Part shown: piece by piece, positions 7,120-14,025 of the stretch | Layout: each line of letters starts with the position of its first letter | How positions within the stretch are numbered: position 1 is the stretch's first letter | Assembly: GCA_015662475.1 (NCBI GenBank) | Contig: DQUB01000104.1 | Span: 1 to 18,993 of the forward strand | Direction: 5' to 3' | Source: Pyrodictium sp. | GTDB taxonomy: Archaea; Thermoproteota; Thermoprotei_A; Sulfolobales; Pyrodictiaceae | Length of the DNA stretch: 18,993 nt | The notes under the pieces: model-generated | Told to the model about the DNA's origin: nothing | The model's database searches: none | What the model saw: the letters and a program-made list of their open reading frames with translations, nothing else | Position numbers and translations under genes: made by a program

Positions 7120-8010
7120 CTATGCTTGTTCAGAGCTCGTCCGCAGGTATATGTTTACCGTGTTTATCGGTGTTCCCAACACCTTTTCAGCGACCTTGCA
7201 AGGCGTGTAGAAGAGAGCAAGCGTGTCTACGGAGAGAGGATTATTGTATATATAGAGTGTTTGCAATAGCCCCTTCACAATCACAAGATCAGCCTCTTTC
7301 AACCTCTCGTAGAATTGCGCTACTTCTTCACGCATTATAGTAGCTGCATCAGAGCCTATGTTGACTATTTGATCCGCAACATTCTCCAACCTAGTATACT
7401 CGACATCTTCGATAGTCACAAAATCTTGGAATTCAGAACCTCTTACAAACACTACCGTTCTAACATTGTACTCATCACCAAGTATTTCTAGGAGGAGCTC
7501 GTCAAAGGGAAGCTCACCAATACTACCTGTTACAAAAAACACTGTCATCCCAGTCCTTACACGTTTCAACACCTCATTACTATCATCTCTGCCTAGACGA
7601 GCTCCAATAACCTCAACGCTTGTAGGAGGTTCAACAGGAGATACCAGAACATGGGGGCCAGGCTCCAGTCTAGTTGCAAGAGCAGATGCAACAAGAGCTA
7701 TTTTTAGCGCATCACCTGGCGTTTCTGCAGACTCTATGAGATCTCTAACACCTTTAGCTGCTTCTGCAGACATCCTATACATACGCTCTTTATACTCACG
7801 TGTGTAGGGGTGACCTATACCAGTCTTCAACCTTCTAAACGACATAGTAGCACTAAGTGCAAGCTCTATATGAGGACCCGTATAGAGGCTAACCGTGTTC
7901 AAAACATCTCTAAAAACAGCTATTGCTTCAGCACTATTTGAGGAGATACGCTCGATTTCAAGAGCTCGAATAGCAAGTATACAAGACAAACACGTGGGCA
8001 TTATCTTCAA
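7120..8010 (-). CDS. DUF89-family protein with degraded catalytic motifs
   Basis: The 296-residue protein matches the archaeal branch of DUF89 (damage-control phosphatase/ARMT1-like). It has the N-terminal CLSC pair (Cys7, Cys10), GHPYTREYK (66-74) resembling the family DPYxxxK block, a VTGSIGELPFDELLLE strand-turn (160-175), FQDFVTIED (194-202), ADLVIVKG (240-247) and TPCKVAEKVLG (269-279). Active members normally have GNxID, DNAGE, PxxND and KGQGN-type motifs for metal and phosphate binding. Here these read SALATRLEPG, GSIGE, EFQD and KGLLQT, so several ligands are missing. It starts at TTG 8010 with GAGGTG upstream, 3 bases after the small membrane protein gene; ATG 8001 is an alternative. 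It may be a non-catalytic or altered relative. The family call is good; activity is doubtful. Confidence 0.75.
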   Translation of the reverse strand: MKIMPTCLSCILAIRALEIERISSNSAEAIAVFRDVLNTVSLYTGPHIELALSATMSFRRLKTGIGHPYTREYKERMYRMSAEAAKGVRDLIESAETPGDALKIALVASALATRLEPGPHVLVSPVEPPTSVEVIGARLGRDDSNEVLKRVRTGMTVFFVTGSIGELPFDELLLEILGDEYNVRTVVFVRGSEFQDFVTIEDVEYTRLENVADQIVNIGSDAATIMREEVAQFYERLKEADLVIVKGLLQTLYIYNNPLSVDTLALFYTPCKVAEKVLGTPINTVNIYLRTSSEQA

Positions 8011-8013
8011 GGT

Positions 8014-8406
8014 CTACAACACCTCGAACTCTGAACGTCTAACCATTACCCAGAGAGAGCCTAGGAGAACTAATCCAACAACAATATTTGAAAAAACAAT
8101 CCTTGAAGAATCTATAACATATTCACAACACGAACATGTAACCACCATCCCATCAACCAATAATGTATTATTGCTTAGACATAGACCGTGCATGTCTAAA
8201 CCACTGTTGTTAAGTAGAGAAAAAAGTGGGTTGAGAGGTACAACTAGACCACTATCGACGTATTCTACACCCACCAAAACACCATTAACCTTGAGATAAC
8301 AGACTGTTTCTACATAGCGCCACGATCCAGCCACAGGTGTAACTCCAAATAGTTCTGCCAAAGCCAATAACACTAACAATACTACAACAACGTGTTGAAC
8401 TGTCAT
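8014..8406 (-). CDS. small cysteine-containing membrane protein, unknown function
   Basis: This 130-residue protein is not recognised. It has a hydrophobic N-terminal segment (residues 5-26, a signal peptide or anchor) and a second membrane helix near the C-terminus (103-122) ending in a short basic tail RRSEFEVL. The approximately 75-residue loop between them would face outside. It carries five cysteines (36, 76, 91, 93, 94, including CSCC) and two possible N-glycosylation sequons at residues 66 and 79. The ATG follows GAGAGGTAG, which overlaps the pyrophosphatase stop. Spacing is 6 bases from ppa and 3 bases to the DUF89 gene, so the three are probably one transcription unit. An extracytoplasmic disulphide- or metal-binding domain is inference only. 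Confidence 0.75.
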   Translation of the reverse strand: MTVQHVVVVLLVLLALAELFGVTPVAGSWRYVETVCYLKVNGVLVGVEYVDSGLVVPLNPLFSLLNNSGLDMHGLCLSNNTLLVDGMVVTCSCCEYVIDSSRIVFSNIVVGLVLLGSLWVMVRRSEFEVL

Positions 8407-8412
8407 TGAATG

Positions 8413-8973
8413 CTAACTACCTCTCGATTCTTCTTTCCTAAACCTTTCAATAGCCTCTAGAATCTTCTTCTTAGCTTCTTCAGCTCCTTTCCAGCCTCTA
8501 ACCTTCACCCACTTACCAGGCTCAAGCTCCTTGTAGTGTTCGAAGAAGTGCTTTATCTTTTCTTTTATTGCGTCTGGCAGATCATTTATATCTTTGATAT
8601 TTGCAAATTGAGGGTCAAGTTTGTCTTTAGGTACGGCTATTACCTTACTATCAAAACCCTCCTCATCCTCCATCTCCAAGAGACCTACAGGTCTTGCCTC
8701 TATAATTGTTCCAGGTAGCACAGGTTCTCTACTAATAACTAGCACGTCTACAGGGTCGCCATCTTCCTCCTTAGTACCGGGTATAAAGCCGTAGTTGAAC
8801 GGATAGTACATCGCAGTATAGAGGAATCTATCAACTTTAATTACTCCAAGCTCTTCATCGTATTCGTACTTTACACTGCTATTCATCGGGATTTCTATAA
8901 ACACATTAACTATTTCTGGAGCTTTTTCACCAGGCCCAATTCGTTTGTGTAGCCACAAGACCGGATAACCCAT
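8413..8973 (-). CDS. ppa: inorganic pyrophosphatase (family I, soluble)
   Basis: The 186-residue protein is a family I inorganic pyrophosphatase, hydrolysing pyrophosphate to phosphate with Mg2+ and so pulling biosynthetic reactions forward. The signature DGDPVDV (residues 71-77) supplies the metal-binding aspartates. YPFNYGFIPGT (57-67), KIKHFFEHYKELEPGKWVKV and the N-terminal VNVFIEIP are family hallmarks close to the Sulfolobus enzyme. It carries about 13 extra N-terminal residues compared with that enzyme. The ATG is preceded by GGGAGAAGGGG. The upstream glycosyltransferase-like gene ends 32 bases away and two unrecognised or altered genes follow closely. Identification is firm. Confidence 0.96.
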   Translation of the reverse strand: MGYPVLWLHKRIGPGEKAPEIVNVFIEIPMNSSVKYEYDEELGVIKVDRFLYTAMYYPFNYGFIPGTKEEDGDPVDVLVISREPVLPGTIIEARPVGLLEMEDEEGFDSKVIAVPKDKLDPQFANIKDINDLPDAIKEKIKHFFEHYKELEPGKWVKVRGWKGAEEAKKKILEAIERFRKEESRGS

Positions 8974-9005
8974 CCCCTTCTCCCATGTAGTAGAGTTTTT
9001 GTGTG

Positions 9006-10328
9006 CTACGCACGAGCTCTTCTAACCACTACATAGCTTGCAGCTAAGAGAACAAGTATGTGTGCTATGGAGAACAAGTATCCGAATTCATGGTAGTAGC
9101 GTGCAAACACATCTGCCAACATTTGTGCAGCTGGAGAGTTGAGAAGATATTCTACACTCTCCCTAGTATGAGGAGCTGATGAAAGGTGTACAAGCAGTTT
9201 AATGTTGTACCATCGTTGCTCATCGGGCATATACACACTACCTATCTTCAATCCTGCTATGAAATCGTATATGAAGTAAGCATCTATAAAGAAAGCTGCA
9301 AGATTCATCAACACTATAAGATGTGGTACTGCTATCTCAACAGCTAAGATGTAGGGGAACACATAGTATTGCGGATTAACCACTTTGCCTAACATCATGT
9401 AGACCATGAAGACAAGCAACGAGTATCTATAGACATCCTCTACACCCGCACCACCTCGCCTCAGTCGCTTATAAAAGCTGTAGTAGGTGAGTAGAAGGAG
9501 AGCTACAAGACAAATTGTGGGTATAAGTAGATCTCTTGAGACAAGCTGGTAGTATAGTGTTGCTATTGTAGGTCCTTGTGGCTGTCTTTCTAAGTGGAAC
9601 TCGATAGTCCACTTAGACAGTGGTTTTGGTCCACTTCCACCTAAAATGAAGGGGATTACTACAGCAAGAGAGACAAACATAGACATCAATGCAAGTTTAA
9701 ATGATGCCTTTAGACCGTATCTCTGTACCATGTACAGGGCTAGTATTGGTGCTACAAGTATTGTTAATGGTTTCACGAGTATTGAAAGCGTGTATAGTAG
9801 TGTTGCTAGCCTACACCTATTGGCTTCATAGAGTAGAAGTGCAGCATACAATAGTGCAGCTGCATAAAGATCGAACTGGTACATGAAAACAACTGTTAGT
9901 ACGGGAATACCTGCTAGCCAAACTGCTGCATAAACTAGCCCTCGCCTTCTATAGATGACATAGCCAATGTATATTGAGAGTCCTATTAGTGACAGTTTTA
10001 CGAGAGCCAATGCCAAGGCTACAAGATACATTGCATCTGCATTGTCTACACCAACCAGTTTAGCCGCAAAATACTCTGCTAACATGTAGTTCGAGACAAA
10101 TATTAGGGGTGCAAGAGGGGGGTAGACGACTCTAAAACGTTCACCAAACACCTCTGGTGCTTTGTAGAGAGAGGTTATGCCAAGCTCTTTTGCAGCTACA
10201 ACCCAGTTAACGAATATGTCAATGTCATAGCCATTCCAGAGAAACAATACACTAGAGTAGAAGATTAATGCTAGCATTATCAGTGTAGCAGCTACAGCCT
10301 TTTCTACTCTCAAATAACAGCCACCCAT
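9006..10328 (-). CDS. polytopic GT-C-like glycosyltransferase (GT87/DUF2029-like)
   Basis: The 440-residue protein has about ten or more hydrophobic segments. It opens with a membrane helix (about 8-30) followed by NGYDIDIFVNWVVAAKELG, which carries a DxD-type acidic motif in the first outer loop. YPPLAPLIF then follows near residue 69. This arrangement is characteristic of GT-C glycosyltransferases that use lipid-linked sugars, such as the mannosyltransferase-like GT87/DUF2029 group. It probably acts on glycolipids or cell-surface glycans at the membrane; donor and acceptor cannot be told. The ATG lies just after GGAG. A TATA-like element near 10363 may drive both this gene and the divergent queE. 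It is followed at 32 bases by pyrophosphatase. The membrane GT-C assignment is moderately strong. Confidence 0.72.
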   Translation of the reverse strand: MGGCYLRVEKAVAATLIMLALIFYSSVLFLWNGYDIDIFVNWVVAAKELGITSLYKAPEVFGERFRVVYPPLAPLIFVSNYMLAEYFAAKLVGVDNADAMYLVALALALVKLSLIGLSIYIGYVIYRRRGLVYAAVWLAGIPVLTVVFMYQFDLYAAALLYAALLLYEANRCRLATLLYTLSILVKPLTILVAPILALYMVQRYGLKASFKLALMSMFVSLAVVIPFILGGSGPKPLSKWTIEFHLERQPQGPTIATLYYQLVSRDLLIPTICLVALLLLTYYSFYKRLRRGGAGVEDVYRYSLLVFMVYMMLGKVVNPQYYVFPYILAVEIAVPHLIVLMNLAAFFIDAYFIYDFIAGLKIGSVYMPDEQRWYNIKLLVHLSSAPHTRESVEYLLNSPAAQMLADVFARYYHEFGYLFSIAHILVLLAASYVVVRRARA

Positions 10329-10362
10329 CCACTCCTAAGAAACTAGCTTGCTTTGACTGACA

Positions 10363-10371
10363 CATATATAA
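10363..10371. promoter_or_regulatory. TATA box, probably bidirectional, for queE and the membrane glycosyltransferase
   Basis: CATATATAA lies in the 74-base gap between the divergent genes. On the plus strand it sits 32-40 bases before the queE ATG, implying a short leader. On the minus strand the complementary TTATATATG sits about 35 bases before the glycosyltransferase ATG. It is the clearest TATA element in the window. Dual use is inferred because the gap has no second good candidate. Confidence 0.6.
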
Positions 10372-10402
10372 GGAGATTTTAACTTGCAGGGTAGCTAGTC
10401 CA

Positions 10403-11134
10403 ATGGATATACTACGCCGAAAGAGTGATGGCATAATGGTTGGTTGCATATGTAGGGTTTCAGAGGTTTTCACATCAATACAAGGTGAAGGGCCCTTCCT
10501 AGGTGCACCAGCGGTATTTGTTAGGCTGTCAACATGTAATCTTAGATGTCCATGGTGTGATACAAAATATGCGTGGCAAAGGGGTAGGATTGAGCCTATA
10601 GGAAGACTGTTGGAGAAGATAGACTCTATGTTGTCCAGTGTACCGGCATGGCTTGTTGTTGTTACTGGTGGAGAACCACTCCTACAACAAGACTGTGTTG
10701 TCAACATATGCTTGTTTGCACAGAAAAGAGATGTTCTCTGCTCTATAGAGACCAATGGGGTTATTGGTCCAAGTCCACGTCTTCTCACTGTGGTAGACCA
10801 TGTCGTTGTTTCTCCTAAACTTTCGAACAGTTTTTGGGGTGGACTTGGCTCTCCCGAAAAAGCTGCTGTAAACCGTGAGTGGTTTCGGGTATATCATTCA
10901 AACTCGATGGGTGTCAAGGTATATTGGAAGTTTGTAGTAGCTTCTCCTAAAGATCTCGAAGAAGTAGATGATTTTGTTGAAACACATCACATACAGCCTA
11001 AAGACGTTTTCCTGATGCCACTTTCTACAACTGTAGAAGAGCAATTAAGGTTGTTACCTCTTCTGGTAGGCCACGCCCTTAGGAGAGGGTATCGAGTTAC
11101 ACCACGCCTTCACATACTAGCTTCTGTGAGGTGA
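10403..11134 (+). CDS. queE: 7-carboxy-7-deazaguanine synthase (radical SAM)
   Basis: QueE rearranges 6-carboxytetrahydropterin to 7-carboxy-7-deazaguanine in the preQ0 route, which in archaea leads to archaeosine in tRNA. The 243-residue protein shows the family opening RVSEVFTSIQGEGPFLGAPAVFVRLSTC, the cluster motif CNLRCPWCDTKYAW (Cys45, Cys49, Cys52) and TGGEP (88-92), plus an ETNG segment and VVSPKL. ATG 10403 fits a near-leaderless transcript from the TATA box at 10363. An in-frame ATG at 10436 would remove 11 residues not needed by the family and is a fair alternative. The downstream folE begins 4 bases after its stop, so the operon pairs two enzymes of one pathway. The call is confident. 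Confidence 0.93.
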   Translation: MDILRRKSDGIMVGCICRVSEVFTSIQGEGPFLGAPAVFVRLSTCNLRCPWCDTKYAWQRGRIEPIGRLLEKIDSMLSSVPAWLVVVTGGEPLLQQDCVVNICLFAQKRDVLCSIETNGVIGPSPRLLTVVDHVVVSPKLSNSFWGGLGSPEKAAVNREWFRVYHSNSMGVKVYWKFVVASPKDLEEVDDFVETHHIQPKDVFLMPLSTTVEEQLRLLPLLVGHALRRGYRVTPRLHILASVR

Positions 11135-11138
11135 TAGT

Positions 11139-11711
11139 ATGGCGATCGACAAGGAGAAGATAAAGAAGGCTGTACGCATGATACTTGAAGCTATTGGAGA
11201 GGACCCAAACAGAGAAGGGCTTCGTGAAACTCCACAAAGATTTGCTGATATGCTTGAAGAAATTCTAGAAGGCTATACAAATATTGAGCCTGAGTACACA
11301 TTGTTTACCGAAGAATCCGACCTAGTAGTTATCAGTGGAATTAAGTTCTACAGCCTATGCGAACACCATCTATTGCCATTCTTTGGACTTGTACACGTTG
11401 CATATCTGCCAAAAGGAAAAGTTATTGGTCTATCAAAAATCGTTAGAATTGTACAATTCTATGCTAGAAGACTCCAAATACAAGAGAGACTAACCATGCA
11501 AATAGCTGATGCTGTTGCTAGGGTTACAGAAAGCCCAGATGTTATGGTTGTCAGCGAAGCCTACCACCTCTGTATGATGATGAGAGGAGTGAAAATGGCC
11601 TCACCAACAGTTGTTGCAGCTCTGCGAGGAGAGTTTAGAAAAGACAACTACTTGAAAAAAGAAGTATACGATATCATAGCACCTTACAGACTCTATAAGT
11701 TGCCGTTTTAA
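11139..11711 (+). CDS. folE: GTP cyclohydrolase I (type IA, FolE)
   Basis: GTP cyclohydrolase I converts GTP to 7,8-dihydroneopterin triphosphate, the first step towards preQ0/archaeosine and pterins. The 190-residue protein has DPNREGLRETPQRFADM (22-38) and the zinc motif SLCEHHLLPF (Cys74, His76, His77). It also has GLSKIVRIV (97-105), FYARRLQIQERLTMQIADA (107-125) and the third zinc ligand Cys145 in AYHLCMMMRGVKM. All key ligands are present, so it is the zinc-dependent IA type rather than MptA or the FolE2 type. ATG 11139 is preceded by GAGGTGAT overlapping the queE stop, pointing to coupled translation. Pairing with QueE suggests its main role here is deazaguanine synthesis. Identification is firm. 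Confidence 0.96.
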   Translation: MAIDKEKIKKAVRMILEAIGEDPNREGLRETPQRFADMLEEILEGYTNIEPEYTLFTEESDLVVISGIKFYSLCEHHLLPFFGLVHVAYLPKGKVIGLSKIVRIVQFYARRLQIQERLTMQIADAVARVTESPDVMVVSEAYHLCMMMRGVKMASPTVVAALRGEFRKDNYLKKEVYDIIAPYRLYKLPF

Positions 11712-11725
11712 AGAGTTCACAAACG

Positions 11726-12682
11726 GTGGCATGTTTTTTGCCTCTTAAACGCTTAGCAATAGCTGTTCTAGCAGGTCTTATCATAGCTGTTCTAATTATC
11801 TTGTTCATTGCGAGACTCTATAGGGTTAGGTTAACAGATGTTACTAGAATGATAAGTGTTGAATCACTAGCCATCTTCACTACACTCTTGTTTACAGCAG
11901 AGGTTTTGAGAGCTTATCGGCTCAAATTGCTTGTTTCAAGATACAATAAATGTACTTTACCATCCTCTATAGTTGGAAGATTGGCTGGCTCGCTTTTATC
12001 AATAGCAACTCCTACAATTGGTGGTGGAGAAGCGCTCAGAGGTGTAATAGCAAGTTGTAGCATTTCTACACAAGCTATAGGCTCTGGCATAGTTGACGGG
12101 GCACTCGACTTTATCGTAAACTACCTGCTTGCCATAGCTTTCCTACCAATATCCATCCTACTCTACTCTGACACAATGTATGGGATCTTTATAGCATTGC
12201 TCATTGGACTTCCTATATTCCTATTCTGGCTCCTCATCATATGTAGTGATAAGTATAACAACATAGCCATGAGACTGTCGTTTATCCGTAGAATAGAAGC
12301 TGACAAGCTTCGAAAACTTGTTGCAAGCATAAGATTAGACAAGCTATTGTTTGTAAAAACTTTTATTTTGACCGTAATAGCATGGTCTCTTGACGCAATC
12401 AATTTAGCCTACTTCACCCTACAAACTTCGTCCACAGATCTTGTTAGTGCTTACATTGCGCTAGTCTACTCGCTTCTACTAGGTGTTATTCCGACGCCTG
12501 GTGGCGCTGGTCCTGTAGATAGTCTTCTTGCAGCCTTAATTGATCCTGCAACAGCTATTACTTGGAGACTTCTACGTATACTCGTTATAGCTGCTGGAGG
12601 CTCTATAGCTTTTACAATTGCACTAACCTCATGTGGACCTACACTTATAGACTATCTCGGCAAGCGCCATGACAACCGTTGA
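11726..12682 (+). CDS. AglD/UPF0104-like integral membrane protein (lysylphosphatidylglycerol synthase TM family)
   Basis: The 318-residue protein is strongly hydrophobic, with about seven to eight predicted membrane helices. The blocks ESLAIFTTLLFTAEVLRAYRLKLLV, GRLAGSLLSIATPTIGGGEALRGV and YSLLLGVIPTPGGAGPVDSLLAAL fit the UPF0104 family. That family includes the membrane domain of lysylphosphatidylglycerol synthase and archaeal AglD, proteins linked to lipid or glycan-lipid handling. The repeated PTxGGxGxxE/D pattern is characteristic. Translation starts at GTG 11726, or TTG 11738 with few residues lost. It follows folE by 14 bases but shares no pathway with it. Its last 54 bases overlap the convergent SPOUT-like gene. 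The family call is good; the exact role is open. Confidence 0.78.
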   Translation: MACFLPLKRLAIAVLAGLIIAVLIILFIARLYRVRLTDVTRMISVESLAIFTTLLFTAEVLRAYRLKLLVSRYNKCTLPSSIVGRLAGSLLSIATPTIGGGEALRGVIASCSISTQAIGSGIVDGALDFIVNYLLAIAFLPISILLYSDTMYGIFIALLIGLPIFLFWLLIICSDKYNNIAMRLSFIRRIEADKLRKLVASIRLDKLLFVKTFILTVIAWSLDAINLAYFTLQTSSTDLVSAYIALVYSLLLGVIPTPGGAGPVDSLLAALIDPATAITWRLLRILVIAAGGSIAFTIALTSCGPTLIDYLGKRHDNR

Positions 12683-13051
12683 AACAACATTATAGCTCAT
12701 GCCCTCCACGGCCATCGGTATTCTAGCAACAACATCTGGAGAGAATTTTTCTCCAACAGTTTGCGGCACACCATAGTCTTCAGCACCTACTATTATTGCA
12801 ATACATCTACTACATTCAAGGTCTATTTCGTCTAAGCGATTGAAGCCATATGTTTCCAATAATATTTTTTCGCATGACCTAATCCTGGAAACTGCTTCCT
12901 CGAAACTTACCGCGTTAGGATGGTCTTCTAGAACGCCTTTTCGAGGAATTATGAGAAGATCTCCACCAAAATCTTCAACTATTCTCTTCATATCCTCGAC
13001 ATTTGCTGGATCCTTAGGATGGTAGAAGACAACCACTATTTTTGGTCTCAT
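12629..13051 (-). CDS. SPOUT-superfamily putative RNA methylase (COG4080-like)
   Basis: This 140-residue protein resembles the small archaeal SpoU-like family sometimes mislabelled RecB-family nuclease. The C-terminal half has the trefoil-knot pattern IIVGAEDYGVP (86-96) followed by ARIPMAVEGMSYNVVSTVVMAL (109-130), matching SpoU motifs II and III where S-adenosylmethionine binds. The N-terminal half (VVVFYHPKDPANVEDMKRIVEDFGGDLLIIPR) is a Rossmann-like strand-helix-strand. A role in tRNA or rRNA 2'-O-methylation is suggested by fold only. The ATG has GAGGG upstream. It is 19 bases from the divergent 303-residue gene and tail-overlaps the membrane protein gene by 54 bases. Confidence 0.75.
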   Translation of the reverse strand: MRPKIVVVFYHPKDPANVEDMKRIVEDFGGDLLIIPRKGVLEDHPNAVSFEEAVSRIRSCEKILLETYGFNRLDEIDLECSRCIAIIVGAEDYGVPQTVGEKFSPDVVARIPMAVEGMSYNVVSTVVMALAEIVYKCRST

Positions 13052-13070
13052 AGTAACCCTCTAACTACTG

Positions 13071-13982
13071 GTGTACAAGGTGGGTGTAAAGACTGACGTA
13101 AACGTGGTTTTGGTGGGTGTTAGCTCTGAATTTGATGCTGCTGTAATTGCAAGAACACTTTACGCAGGTTTAGGAGCTAGTGGATGGAAAGTTCACATTA
13201 TCCCTAAGAGGAGACTTAGCATGACACGCTTAATAGTCGAAAGCCGTGTACCAGTCTCTATCGCATTGAAGAACGTTAGGGTCTATAGGAAAAACGAGCT
13301 ACCACATCAGCTGGCCGAACCCATAATACTCGTTGACCCTTCAACAACTAGTCATAGCATACCTGACTACGCATCCCTTATCATCTGCCTAGACGAGAAC
13401 CTATGTAGCAGATTTTCAACTAGCCAACGTGTCTCTATCTTAGGCCTATCAAACCCTGTTTACGAGGCTATAGCCATACTCTACATATCGCATATTAGGA
13501 GAGTGGCACGCACACAATATCCTGCCAACAAGCCTAGAGAAGATGTTGTAGGCAAGCTAATCTATTTTGCCAGAAAATGTCTAGAAGCTCTAGCAAGTTT
13601 CGACAACTACACAGTGATTGAACCTAGTGTACTCGTATTTGCACTTAGAAAAGCTTTGATAGGCGAAGGCTATCTGATCGACTTACATAGAGTTGAAATT
13701 AGCTTTTCGCTAGGACAAGTCATTGAAAAACTCTATCTAGACATATACGATGCTAAAACATTCCGCCACCTAGGACTTGCAATGGTGGTCTATGATAGCA
13801 AAAACAACCTCCTACACCTATCCAACATACCGGTCTTAGGAGATCATAAGCTGTCAATAGATGTTGAGAGGAAGCGTGTTTGCCTAGGCCCAACTGAAGC
13901 ATACTGCCTCTCTGTAGGACAGGAAGCAGCTAGTGACGAAAAACTAGATGCTTTCACCAACATATTTACAAGTGCAATGTAA
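13071..13982 (+). CDS. uncharacterised 303-residue protein
   Basis: I do not recognise this protein. The N-terminal half looks like an alternating alpha-beta domain (VNVVLVGVSSEFDAAVIARTLY, EPIILVDPSTTS, ASLIICLDENL), perhaps Rossmann-like. The C-terminal half has beta-rich blocks such as HRVEISFSLGQVIEKLYLDIYDAKTF and HLGLAMVVYD. Cysteines are scattered without a clear metal pattern. There are no membrane helices. It starts at GTG 13071 without a ribosome-binding site (in-frame GTG 13080 is also possible), 19 bases from the divergent SPOUT-like gene, so its promoter must lie inside that gene. The HemN/HemW-like gene follows 43 bases later with its own TATA box. Length and consistent coding character argue for a real gene. 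Confidence 0.75.
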   Translation: MYKVGVKTDVNVVLVGVSSEFDAAVIARTLYAGLGASGWKVHIIPKRRLSMTRLIVESRVPVSIALKNVRVYRKNELPHQLAEPIILVDPSTTSHSIPDYASLIICLDENLCSRFSTSQRVSILGLSNPVYEAIAILYISHIRRVARTQYPANKPREDVVGKLIYFARKCLEALASFDNYTVIEPSVLVFALRKALIGEGYLIDLHRVEISFSLGQVIEKLYLDIYDAKTFRHLGLAMVVYDSKNNLLHLSNIPVLGDHKLSIDVERKRVCLGPTEAYCLSVGQEAASDEKLDAFTNIFTSAM

Positions 13983-13998
13983 ACGTTAAAACACTATA

Positions 13999-14005
13999 CT
14001 TTATA
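13999..14005 (+). promoter_or_regulatory. TATA box for the HemN/HemW-like gene (leaderless)
   Basis: CTTTATA is centred about 25 bases before the ATG at 14026, with no Shine-Dalgarno between them. This spacing would put the transcription start at or next to the start codon, the usual crenarchaeal leaderless arrangement. Confidence 0.5.
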
Positions 14006-14025
14006 GGGCTTGACTAGAAGAAAAC

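Noticed and set aside
8990..9001. The run TAGAGTTTTTGT also occurs at positions 5-16
   Set aside because: Twelve bases with a T run twice in 19 kb is weak evidence; no extension beyond the run and no consistent position relative to genes.
10252..10788. A 178-residue minus-strand frame across the queE region
   Set aside because: It overlaps queE and the divergent promoter, has no domain, and its composition does not look like protein coding.
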